From Coriobacteriia bacterium (GTDB lineage Bacteria > Actinomycetota > Coriobacteriia > WRKU01 > WQUG01), in assembly GCA_009778715.1 (NCBI GenBank), contig WRFR01000008.1:1-55442 (forward strand): a DNA stretch of 55,442 nucleotides, written 5' to 3'. The first letter of the stretch is position 1. Every line of letters starts with the position of its first letter. Shown in pieces: positions 8,701-14,860 of the stretch. The position numbers were made by a program, and so were the translations under genes. The notes beneath the pieces are model-generated. The model worked only from the letters and a program-made list of their open reading frames with translations. It made no database searches and was not told the DNA's origin.

Positions 8701-9429
8701 AGCGTTATCAGTAGTCCCAGCGGGCTCCTCAGCGCCAGCAGCGGGAAGCGGCGCGACCGGGTTGCTGTCGGACAGGATGCGCCCGTCAGAGAGCGTGACG
8801 GTGCGGTTGGCATAGTCGTGAGCCAGGTCCGGATTGTGGGTGACCATGACGACGAGCCGGTCTTTTGCGATGTGGGTGAGCAGGTCCATGATCTGCAGGC
8901 TGGTAGTCGAGTCCAGGGCGCCCGTTGGCTCGTCAGCCAGGACGATCTTGGGGTTGTTGACCAGGGCGCGCGCGATCGCCACGCGCTGCATCTGGCCACC
9001 GGAAAGCTGGCTTGGGCGCTTGTGGAGGTGGTCTGACAGGCCGACCTCATCCAGCGCCTGCGCGGCGCGGCGCCGACGTTCGGACTTTGACACGCCCGAT
9101 AAGGTCAAAGCAAGCTCAACGTTGGCAAGCACAGTCTGGTGGGCGATCAGGTTATAGCTCTGGAACACGAACCCGATGCGGTTGTTGCGGTAGGTATCCC
9201 AGTCGCGGTCTTTGTAGAGCTTGGTGGAGACCCCATCGATCAGCAGGTCGCCACTGTCGGCGCGGTCAAGCCCGCCAATGATGTTGAGCAAGGTGGTCTT
9301 TCCCGAGCCGGAGGGCCCGAGTATCGCGGCGAACTCGTTATCACGAAACGTTACGGAGAGCTTATCAAGCGCGGTTTGTTTGAAGCCGGCGGTTTCATAA
9401 GCTTTGGTGATACTTACTAATTGGAGCAC
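5791..9429 (-). CDS. ABC transporter ATPase-permease fusion with a very large extracytoplasmic domain
   Basis: This 1212-residue protein joins a MacB/LolD-type ATPase to an FtsX-fold permease. The ATPase (1-220) has Walker A GPSGSGKTT (38-46), signature LSGGQ (142-146) and Walker B IVLADE (162-167). An Ala/Thr/Glu-rich linker (225-280) leads to the first membrane helix (about 302-325). A roughly 740-residue outside region, rich in Ser, Gly, Leu and Ala with repeated helical segments, precedes three C-terminal helices (about 1070-1205) of the FtsX type. Members of this family export peptides or lipids, or act as mechanotransmitting machines; the substrate is unknown. The normal macB outside domain is far shorter. 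The GTG start follows GAGGGGG on the minus strand. It is monocistronic. Confidence 0.88.
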   Translation of the reverse strand: MLQLVSITKAYETAGFKQTALDKLSVTFRDNEFAAILGPSGSGKTTLLNIIGGLDRADSGDLLIDGVSTKLYKDRDWDTYRNNRIGFVFQSYNLIAHQTVLANVELALTLSGVSKSERRRRAAQALDEVGLSDHLHKRPSQLSGGQMQRVAIARALVNNPKIVLADEPTGALDSTTSLQIMDLLTHIAKDRLVVMVTHNPDLAHDYANRTVTLSDGRILSDSNPVAPLPAAGAEEPAGTTDNAAVTEAAAEATTEATGATAGTRATAEAASTAKPPKHSSMSFLTSIALSFSNLMTKKGRTIMTAFAGSIGIIGIAAILALATGVNGYINNVEKETLSQYPLSINKSGIDLTSLLTSSGLGGGSSSNKTSNGSTTASAQADTVQENSILSNVFKTINTNDLASLKTFLDDNSQSHINPYVSSIEYTYDITPQIYLADTSKQVWQANPDMISSMMSGSSSAIGSVGSGSGGGTSRASSAMSMGMSMSAFNPLPRDTSLVKDQYDVVAGSWPTSWDQCVLVLSPEGKTSDYIAYVLGLRDPAQLQKMLTDFSNQKSITVPAGNQDFSYDQIMGVDLRLVEPSDYYTWDSTYHVYVDRQSDQAYMKGLIAKAESLHICGIIKPKPGSNLTALRPGVCYSPKLIDYLMGRSAQSAIVKAQLAKPGIDVFTGKTFAEANKEGGMSGFDMSKMFAVNTKGLSSALGSGLSGLNLGSMGNIKLPSTLNADTLMKNMPALPAMDLSKMLGTLKPSDLPLDGLSKFATAVLTDYLNARLPAGEQQAQQILDGFTAYLQSPAAQATITAALPKIVDTAGLNTLATNVLTEYLNYCGAHGITNPQDMIAGFPAWISQPTVSAEITAQLAPLINTDALNNLVMKLVQDYLASSGLSINGLVGGVASDFSSWLSEPAVMAKVQKQFAADVNLNPLMKKISASLGAYLQQMLKGFMTQFMAVLQKQLSSAMASSKSQLTGMLSSGLGSFNPSSLAGLFNFKMTQDQLAQLILSMMGTQQKSYDNNLQTLGYADIAHPSSISIYPKDFASKQQVLNILDNYNTRMKQSGQPKKVVVYTDLVGALMSSVTSIINMISYVLITFVSISLIVSSIMIGIVTYISVLERKKEIGILRSIGASKRNISNVFNAEALITGLAAGLLGVGITALICIPANIIVNHLLNVENIAHLQLAPAAILVGISCLLSFVAGLIPAAAASRRDPVEALRSE

Positions 9430-9743
9430 AGCGCCCCCTCACTATGAGATCTGATTTACCTTTTTCATGATACGCTTTATCGCCGCAATATCCCATGGTG
9501 TTCATATCCTTAATGCGGAGACTTTTGCGCACCACAAATCAGTCGTTTCTCTTGCAAACAGGGGTGAAAGGTCATTTTTCGAGTGGCCAGCGGTCATTTT
9601 GCTCACTATTTTGCTCTGATGCAGAAAAAGTCCTGCTTGCGCACGTTATAATTTTCCCTTATTTTTTCAGGACGAATGCCGCAAGGAAGGAGGAGCTTTT
9701 CGACCGGTTTTGCAAGATGGAAATTAATAAAGGAGGCACACTT
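9430..9743. other. Divergent intergenic region before satP
   Basis: This stretch carries the leaders of the ABC transporter gene (leftward) and satP (rightward). It holds a perfect -10 box TATAAT (9647-9652) for the rightward direction without a convincing -35, and two copies of GGTCATTTT (9570-9578 and 9592-9600) 22 bp apart, close to two helical turns, which could be operator sites. I see no gene in it; the reading frame extending upstream of satP has no family-like sequence. Confidence 0.4.
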
Positions 9744-10304
9744 ATGGAAAACAAAATCGCAAATCCTGCCCCACTCGGTCTCTTGGGTTTCGGGATGACC
9801 ACTGTCCTTTTGAACCTGGCAAACGCGGGTGTCATGCCGCTTTCGATGACGATAGCAGCGATGGGCTTTGCGTTGGGCGGGCTCGCACAGATCATTGCCG
9901 GCGTACTTGAGTTTAAAAATGGCAATACCTTTGGGGGCACGGCCTTTACTGCGTATGGGCTTTTCTGGTGGTCTCTTGTTTTTATCTGGGCAAATCCCGG
10001 GAAGTTCCTGCCAGGCGCCGATGCGAAATCTCTGGGTTTTTACCTCTTGCTCTGGTGCGTCTTTACGCTGTTCATGGCGATCGGCACGCTCAAGCACAAC
10101 CACGCAAACCAGATGGTCTTCTTCTCTCTGGCTTTGCTGTTCCTGCTCCTGGCCCTTCATGCCTTCACTGGCGTTGCGATGGTCGGAACCATCGCAGGCA
10201 TCGTGGGTATTATCTGCGGGCTCAGCGCTATCTATAATGCCCTGGGACAGGTCGTGAACGGCGAATACGGCCACAGCGTCATGCCCTTAGGGGATAAAAA
10301 ATAG
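9744..10304 (+). CDS. satP: Acetate/succinate transporter of the GPR1/FUN34/YaaH family
   Basis: The 186-residue protein has six hydrophobic helices and the family signature NPAPLGL at residues 7-13, close to the N-terminus as in SatP. These are hexameric inner-membrane channels or symporters for acetate and other short monocarboxylates. The start chosen is the ATG at 9744, preceded by AAAGGAGG; an in-frame ATG at 9717 also has a purine-rich sequence upstream, but SatP proteins begin only a few residues before NPAPLGL. The gene is monocistronic, with an intrinsic terminator after it. For a fermenting anaerobe, acetate export is the likely job; that is inferred. Confidence 0.92.
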   Translation: MENKIANPAPLGLLGFGMTTVLLNLANAGVMPLSMTIAAMGFALGGLAQIIAGVLEFKNGNTFGGTAFTAYGLFWWSLVFIWANPGKFLPGADAKSLGFYLLLWCVFTLFMAIGTLKHNHANQMVFFSLALLFLLLALHAFTGVAMVGTIAGIVGIICGLSAIYNALGQVVNGEYGHSVMPLGDKK

Positions 10305-10331
10305 TCCGGCGCTTACAAGTTTTATAGTGCG

Positions 10332-10363
10332 ACAGGCCCATCGGATTCGGTGGGCCTGTTTTC
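10332..10363 (+). terminator. Intrinsic terminator after satP
   Basis: Perfect 9-bp stem ACAGGCCCA (10332-10340) and TGGGCCTGT (10351-10359), followed by TTTTCT. It lies 27 bp after the satP stop and just before the end of the convergent dipeptidase gene, so it may serve both. Confidence 0.85.
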
Positions 10364-10365
10364 TC

Positions 10366-11343
10366 TTACTGAGAAGCAAAGAACCGTTGCGCGTTGTTAA
10401 AGAAGAGGTCGTCGGCGACCTGCGGGCCAAACTCCTGGGTAACCAGCGCGTGAAGCGCGGCCACCTTGTCGCAGGGGGTCAGCCAGGCAGCGATGTCAGC
10501 GCCGTCGTAATCGCTGCCTAAGGCGATGGTCTTTTCTCCGCCGAGTGCCAGCCAGTGGTCGAGGTGGCGCAGCAGGTCATCGGGGGTGCTTTCGCGCTTC
10601 TCAGTCGTCAGGAACTCATTGAAGTAGTTGAGCCCTACAACGCCGCCCCGCTCAGCAATGAGGTGGAATTGCTCATTGGTTAGGTTGCGCGGATGATCGC
10701 AAATAGCGCGCGCGTTTGAATGCGAAGCCGCAAAGGGCCGGGTGGCGACATGCGCTACGTCGAAGAAACTCTCGTCGTTGAGATGTGAGACGTCAACGAT
10801 GATCCGCTGCTCCTCAAGCGCGCGAACCACCTGCTTGCCAAAGGGGGTCAGCCCGCCGACGGATGTGCTCCCGCTTGCTATGGCGTTGGGGGCGTTCCAA
10901 GTGAGTGTCAGCATTTTCACCCCATCGCGGGCGATCTGCGAGATGGGCTCAAGTGAATCTTGCAGGAACGAGCCTCCCTCGATCGTCAGTAGCGCCGCGC
11001 AACGGCCTGACGTGAGAGCGGCTTCAATGTCGGCGGCGCGGTGAACCTGCATCAGGCGGTCTGCGTGAGCCCGAAGCTGGCTAGTAAAGTAAGACTGCAC
11101 CTGCTGGTAAAAACCCCAGGCTTTCACCCCGCTCAGCTCATCAGGGATAAATACCGCAAAGCACTGGCACCAATCGAACCCCTGCATCCGGTCCAAGGAG
11201 ATATGCGCGCTGTTGGTTCGCAAAGAAGCGGGTGGGACATCTATCCGGGGATCTTGCCCCGGCTCGGCAAACTCTCCGCCCAGCGCCAGCCGGTCGAGCG
11301 TGTCGCAGTGCAGGTCGAAAACCCGTATCCGTTTGGTATCCAT
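10366..11343 (-). CDS. Membrane dipeptidase-type (peptidase M19) metallodipeptidase
   Basis: The 325-residue enzyme matches the renal dipeptidase (M19) amidohydrolase family. FDLHCDTLDRL supplies the first metal ligands (H12, D14), LTIEGG the bridging glutamate, and DVSHLN plus ASHSNARAICDHPRN the further histidines and the substrate arginine. The C-terminal GSDYDGAD is the family aspartate motif. Such enzymes split diverse dipeptides, including those with D-residues at the second position. No signal peptide is seen, so it is cytoplasmic. It is divergently oriented from the glycosyltransferase unit, with a 16-bp palindrome in between. Confidence 0.9.
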   Translation of the reverse strand: MDTKRIRVFDLHCDTLDRLALGGEFAEPGQDPRIDVPPASLRTNSAHISLDRMQGFDWCQCFAVFIPDELSGVKAWGFYQQVQSYFTSQLRAHADRLMQVHRAADIEAALTSGRCAALLTIEGGSFLQDSLEPISQIARDGVKMLTLTWNAPNAIASGSTSVGGLTPFGKQVVRALEEQRIIVDVSHLNDESFFDVAHVATRPFAASHSNARAICDHPRNLTNEQFHLIAERGGVVGLNYFNEFLTTEKRESTPDDLLRHLDHWLALGGEKTIALGSDYDGADIAAWLTPCDKVAALHALVTQEFGPQVADDLFFNNAQRFFASQ

Positions 11344-11380
11344 AGTTGTTTTCCGCTTCCCTGTGCTTCCCTGAAGAACG

Positions 11381-11396
11381 TACGATAGGTATCGTA
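11381..11396. promoter_or_regulatory. 16-bp palindrome in a divergent promoter region
   Basis: TACGATAGGTATCGTA has two perfect 7-bp arms around a GG centre. It lies between the leftward dipeptidase gene and the rightward GyrI-remnant/glycosyltransferase genes, the position expected for an operator that controls one or both. Confidence 0.45.
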
Positions 11397-11429
11397 TTCA
11401 TAGGATAGCTCAGTGAGGAATGCGACGTT

Positions 11430-11516
11430 ATGTTCGACTTCAAGAAAGAGTTCAAGGAACTGTATCAACCCAAAGTTTCGCCGTCGATTATCCGCCATCC
11501 AATCCGGAGGGCATGA
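11430..11516 (+). pseudogene. Remnant of a GyrI-like protein, or short upstream ORF
   Basis: A 28-codon frame begins MFDFKKEFKELYQPKVSPSI and then stops after RHPIRRA. This start closely resembles the N-terminus of GyrI-like small-molecule-binding proteins (usual pattern MFDFKKEYKEFYxPKxKPxxV, about 200 residues). Only the first 20 or so residues survive; what follows is unlike the family and the glycosyltransferase start comes one base after the stop. It may be a decayed gene whose upstream part now serves as a leader and coupling ORF for the glycosyltransferase. The family resemblance is judged by eye. Confidence 0.5.
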
Positions 11517-11517
11517 T

Positions 11518-12732
11518 ATGAAGATCGCGCTATTCACTGATACCTATGCTCCTCAGGCTAATGGCGTGGCGGTATCGGTACGCACGCTCCGTGCTGGCTT
11601 GCTTGCGCGCGGCCATGAGCTCACAGTCTTTGCGACCACGTATCCGGATGCGCCCGCTGACGACGGCGTCGTGCGCTTGCCCTCGCTTGCGATCAAGCGG
11701 ATCCCGACGCATCGTTTTGCGACCCCGATCGATCCCTTGCTTGAGCGGCGTATCAAAAACGCGGGGTTCGATCTCATTCACACCCACACAGAGTTCAGTG
11801 TGGGGCAGTTTGGCTTCCGGGCGGCGGCGCAACTGAAACTTCCGCATGTGCACACGTACCATACTGTCTATGAGGACTACACCTGGTATATCACCAATGG
11901 GCACGCTGAAAAGCAGGCGCGCAAGATCGTGACGCTGGCAAGCAAGTATATCTGCGAGCGTTGTGATCGCATTGTAGCGCCCAGTGATAAAACACGGGCG
12001 TTACTTCGCGACTACGGCGTAGGCACGCCAATCGATGTCGTACCGACGGGCATTGATAGCGCGCGCTTTGCCGGGGAGCGTTCAGGCTGGCAGGCTCTGC
12101 GAAAGTTGAAGGAATCACTGAAAATCGCCCCGCACGCCAAGGTAGTGCTTACGCTGTGCCGCATCGCGTATGAGAAAAACGTTGTGCAACTGCTGGAGAG
12201 TGTGGCAGATTACCTTACGGTATCTGATCCCGCACGGGGCACGCAACGCCGCGACGTAGTATTCCTGGTCGTGGGCGACGGTCCTGCGCTCAGCGACCTG
12301 CGCCGTCAGGCAGTTGAGCGAGGCATCGCAGACCGCGTGATCTTTACGGGCGAGGTCCCCTGGGAAGACGTCCCGCAGTACTACCAGATCAGCGATGTCT
12401 TCGTGTCGATGTCGGAGTCTGAGACCCAAGGGCTTACCTATATTGAGTCACTTGCGGCAGGCTGCCCCGTGCTCGCTCGCTATAACGAGTGTTTTGATGG
12501 CATTCTTGAGGACGGCGTAAGCGCGAGCCTGTTCAAAAGCGCCGGTGAGTTCCCGGCTCGCCTTGACGAACTTCTGTTTACCGATCGCCGTGAGGACTAT
12601 CTGGCTCAAGGGCAACGCGCGGTCCAGGCGCTTTCAGTTGAAACATTCGCGCACCGTATTGAGGATCTTTATACCAAGACCTGTGCGTCGTATGTGCCGC
12701 GTCCCAGCACCTTGCGCCGGGTGTTTACGTAA
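11518..12732 (+). CDS. GT4 glycosyltransferase, diacylglycerol glucosyltransferase-like
   Basis: The 404-residue GT-B protein starts MKIALFTDTYAPQANGVAVS, the hallmark of the 1,2-diacylglycerol 3-glucosyltransferase / mannosyltransferase branch of GT4. The N-terminal lobe has HTHTEFSVG and PHVHTYHTVYEDY; the C-terminal lobe has VPTGID, the basic RIAYEKN nucleotide-sugar contact and the SESETQGLTYIESLAAG motif containing the EX7E pair. It probably adds a sugar to a membrane lipid at the cytoplasmic face; donor and acceptor are unknown. ATG 11518 follows GGAGGG and overlaps the end of the upstream 28-codon ORF region; a longer in-frame start at 11413 gives non-family sequence and is rejected. 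Confidence 0.88.
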   Translation: MKIALFTDTYAPQANGVAVSVRTLRAGLLARGHELTVFATTYPDAPADDGVVRLPSLAIKRIPTHRFATPIDPLLERRIKNAGFDLIHTHTEFSVGQFGFRAAAQLKLPHVHTYHTVYEDYTWYITNGHAEKQARKIVTLASKYICERCDRIVAPSDKTRALLRDYGVGTPIDVVPTGIDSARFAGERSGWQALRKLKESLKIAPHAKVVLTLCRIAYEKNVVQLLESVADYLTVSDPARGTQRRDVVFLVVGDGPALSDLRRQAVERGIADRVIFTGEVPWEDVPQYYQISDVFVSMSESETQGLTYIESLAAGCPVLARYNECFDGILEDGVSASLFKSAGEFPARLDELLFTDRREDYLAQGQRAVQALSVETFAHRIEDLYTKTCASYVPRPSTLRRVFT

Positions 12733-12775
12733 GGGGAGCCTCCCTTCAAGCGCCCCAACTTAGCCCTCACGTCAC

Positions 12776-12797
12776 CCCGGGCTTCCCGGGATCTTTT
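12776..12797 (+). terminator. Probable terminator after the glycosyltransferase
   Basis: CCCGGG (12776-12781), a 3-nt loop and CCCGGG (12785-12790) are followed by ATCTTTT. The stem is short but GC-only. A second small hairpin, AAGGGGAG/CTCCCTT, sits nearer the stop codon at about 12731-12747. Confidence 0.5.
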
Positions 12798-12890
12798 GCC
12801 ACCTGCTGAGATTGCGGCTCGGAGGCCACAGTGACGTATAACGTATAGGCGCTTCCCCCCTATCGCCTCTATCACCCCACTGTGTAAGAA

Positions 12891-12920
12891 TTGCTCGTGC
12901 CTGTATTGCTGTGTTACACT
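12891..12920 (+). promoter_or_regulatory. Putative promoter of the infC operon
   Basis: TTGCTC (12891-12896), an 18-bp spacer and TACACT (12915-12920) form a sigma-70-like promoter about 215 bp before infC. This leaves a long structured leader. The 402-bp gap before infC otherwise holds only hairpins and no gene I can support. Confidence 0.45.
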
Positions 12921-13078
12921 GAATAACCCGGAAGTGGCAGTGGGCTGCTTCTGTAAGTGGGTGTCCATACGGCGCCCCACCTACCGGCCTTATTAGTGCT
13001 TGTGGGTCGAGTGAGAAAACACGAGAAGCAAGGTGACGCGTGCCCGGGAGGCAGCGCGCCCTGTTCATCGCTCACACG

Positions 13079-13116
13079 ATCCCGTCAGCGCTTCTCGCTG
13101 GCGGGATTATTTTTTC
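13079..13116 (+). promoter_or_regulatory. Attenuator-like terminator in the infC-rpmI-rplT leader
   Basis: A 12-bp stem, ATCCCGTCAGCG (13079-13090) and CGCTGGCGGGAT (13096-13107) with one G-U pair, is followed by TATTTTTTC. This intrinsic terminator ends about 6 bp before the infC ribosome binding site. In this operon family L20 or the translation state commonly controls read-through of a leader terminator, so attenuation is the natural reading; the mechanism here is inferred. Confidence 0.7.
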
Positions 13117-13134
13117 ACACGGGAGGTGAAAACG

Positions 13135-13704
13135 ATAGCACTCGAATATCGTATCAATCAACAAATAATGGCAAGCCGTTGCCGCCTGATCGATCAGGAT
13201 GGCGAGCAGGTCGGAATTTTTGACGTATCCGACGCTCTCAGGCGTGCTGATGACCTGGGCTTTGACCTGGTCGAGATCGCACCTGAGGCTCAGCCGCCCG
13301 TCTGCCGCATTATGGACTACAGCAAATTCAAGTACGAGCAGTCCGTCAAAGAGAAGCAGGCACGCAAGAAGCAGCAGCGCATCGACATCAAAGAGATGAA
13401 GTTTCGCCCAAAGGTCGACACGCACGACTACGAGACCAAGAAGAAGCACATTTTGCGCTTTTTGGCCGCAGGCGCGAAAGTCAAGGTCACGATCATGTTT
13501 CGCGGGCGTGAGACCTCGCATCCGGAACAGGGCCTTAATATCCTGATGAAGCTTGCTGAGGAACTGCAGGAGCTTGCTGTGATAGAGAACCAGCCAAAGC
13601 TTGAGGGCCGCAATATGACTATGCTCATTGCTCCGCTGCCCAAGGCGAAAGCTATTATGAAGGAAAAAGGAGAGAACGCTCATGCCGAAGATCAAAACGC
13701 ATAA
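13135..13704 (+). CDS. infC: Translation initiation factor IF-3, likely AUA start
   Basis: IF-3 binds the 30S subunit, keeps subunits apart and checks the start codon. The 189-residue protein has the N-terminal domain ([19 protein letters not shown]), the hinge [16 protein letters not shown] with its lysine-rich linker, and the C-terminal domain ([20 protein letters not shown]). Aligned with other IF-3 proteins, synthesis should begin just before ALEYRIN. There the codon is ATA, 8 nt after an excellent GGAGG (13122-13126). The in-frame GTG at 13126 overlaps that ribosome binding site and has none of its own. infC commonly uses rare start codons so that IF-3 can limit its own synthesis; AUA would fit that autoregulation. 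Confidence 0.92.
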   Translation: MALEYRINQQIMASRCRLIDQDGEQVGIFDVSDALRRADDLGFDLVEIAPEAQPPVCRIMDYSKFKYEQSVKEKQARKKQQRIDIKEMKFRPKVDTHDYETKKKHILRFLAAGAKVKVTIMFRGRETSHPEQGLNILMKLAEELQELAVIENQPKLEGRNMTMLIAPLPKAKAIMKEKGENAHAEDQNA

Positions 13705-13879
13705 AGGAACGGCGAAGCGCGTGAAGGTTACCGCGGGTGGTAAGCTGATGCGCGGGAAAGCCTTTAAAAGCCATATCCTGACCAAGAAATCCCCGAAGCG
13801 TATTCGTGGATTTCGCCAGGAGGCGCCGGTCTCTGCGGCCGATACCCCAATGATCAACAAGAAGCTGGGTCGTGGCTAG
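13682..13879 (+). CDS. rpmI: 50S ribosomal protein L35
   Basis: The 65-residue basic protein begins [20 protein letters not shown] and continues with [19 protein letters not shown], diagnostic of L35. It overlaps the 3' end of infC by 23 bp in another frame, with AAGGAG inside infC as its ribosome binding site, so translation of the two is coupled. This is the middle gene of the conserved infC-rpmI-rplT operon. Confidence 0.97.
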   Translation: MPKIKTHKGTAKRVKVTAGGKLMRGKAFKSHILTKKSPKRIRGFRQEAPVSAADTPMINKKLGRG

Positions 13880-13918
13880 ACGCCGCCCCGTAACGCATGA
13901 GACTAAGGAGCATGAACT

Positions 13919-14278
13919 ATGCCACGAGTTAAGCGAGCGGTAACCGCTCATAAAAAACGCCAGACCACCCTTGATCGTGCCAAAGGCTATTACGGCGCGA
14001 AGAGCCGCACGTATCGCGCGGCCAAAGAGCAGGTCCAGCACAGCCTTCAGTATTCCTATCGTGATCGCCGTAACAAGAAACGCGAGATACGCCGCCTGTG
14101 GATCGCGCGTATCAACGCAGCCTGTCGCACAAACGACATGAGCTATTCGCGCTTTATCGACGGCCTGAACAAGGCGGGCGTCGAGTTGAACCGCAAAGTG
14201 CTCTCTGAGATCGCGATCAGCGATCCAGCGACTTTTAGTAGCCTGGTCCAGACCGCGAAGGCGGCCCTGGCGGCATAG
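13919..14278 (+). CDS. rplT: 50S ribosomal protein L20
   Basis: The 119-residue protein has the L20 pattern [35 protein letters not shown] and [21 protein letters not shown]20 is an early assembly protein that binds 23S rRNA; in several phyla it also represses its own operon through the leader. It follows rpmI by 39 bp with an AAGGAG site. Confidence 0.98.
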   Translation: MPRVKRAVTAHKKRQTTLDRAKGYYGAKSRTYRAAKEQVQHSLQYSYRDRRNKKREIRRLWIARINAACRTNDMSYSRFIDGLNKAGVELNRKVLSEIAISDPATFSSLVQTAKAALAA

Positions 14279-14311
14279 GGGAGTGGCCCGGGCGCTTGCG
14301 CCCACACAGCC

Positions 14312-14860
14312 ATGAACGGCGCTTTTCACTATAATCGCACCAGGAAGTGGGCGACCTGCGAAGCAGGCTTCTCTGAAGCCGCGGCCGAGTTGGTCGCCCG
14401 TTCTGATGACTTGGTCGATACGGTGCATCATTGGACGCTCAAGAGCGACGTGCAAAAGGGCGACGCGCAGTGGCATCTTGACGGGGAGTTCGGGCAGCGC
14501 TTGCTGGACGAGGCGCTGGAGACCGGCGACCTGAAACAGCTGGGGCAAGCGTTGCATGTGATCCAGGATTACTGCTCCCACAACAATCTGGTGGTCAAGC
14601 CTGGCAAGGTTGTGCACAAATACTGGGGCTTTCCCCTGCGGCGTTTGCATGGCAAGTATCGCGCGATCCATGGCATGTATCCAGCTTACGACGAGGTCCT
14701 GACCAAGACTCGCCCCGGCCGCCTGCAGGATTGGCTGTTAGCGCGCGCTCACAATGACATCTGGGAGCGCCAGACCTCGGAGAATCAGGCGCTGCTTTAT
14801 GAGGTGACGGTGAGCGCACTCAAAGATTTTGCCACCGCCTGGCCCGAAATAACGCGCTAG
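14312..14860 (+). CDS. Hypothetical protein, possible zinc-dependent phospholipase C-like fold
   Basis: The 182-residue, mostly helical protein has several histidines in the arrangement seen in bacterial Zn-phospholipase C / S1-P1 nuclease-like folds: VHHWTLKSD near residue 38, LDGEF, and LHVIQDYCSHNNLVV at about 81-95, where HxxxDxxxH would bind metal. I see no signal peptide, unlike secreted phospholipases, so the catalytic role is only a suggestion. A GGGCGC/GCGCCC hairpin separates it from rplT, so it may be a separate unit or receive read-through. Its stop codon overlaps that of the convergent antiporter gene in the tetranucleotide CTAG. Confidence 0.6.
   Translation: MNGAFHYNRTRKWATCEAGFSEAAAELVARSDDLVDTVHHWTLKSDVQKGDAQWHLDGEFGQRLLDEALETGDLKQLGQALHVIQDYCSHNNLVVKPGKVVHKYWGFPLRRLHGKYRAIHGMYPAYDEVLTKTRPGRLQDWLLARAHNDIWERQTSENQALLYEVTVSALKDFATAWPEITR

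Noticed and set aside
9495..9743. N-terminal extension of SatP by 83 residues
   Set aside because: The extension has no family similarity, no ribosome binding site and places NPAPLGL far from the N-terminus; AAAGGAGG marks 9744 as the start.
13033..13134. IF-3 extended to upstream in-frame starts, including GTG 13126
   Set aside because: The extension runs through the terminator-like hairpin, and GTG 13126 overlaps the ribosome binding site used by ATA 13135.
12957..13223. Leader peptide ORF upstream of infC
   Set aside because: The frame overlaps the attenuator and the start of infC, has no stalling-type codon run and no good ribosome binding site.
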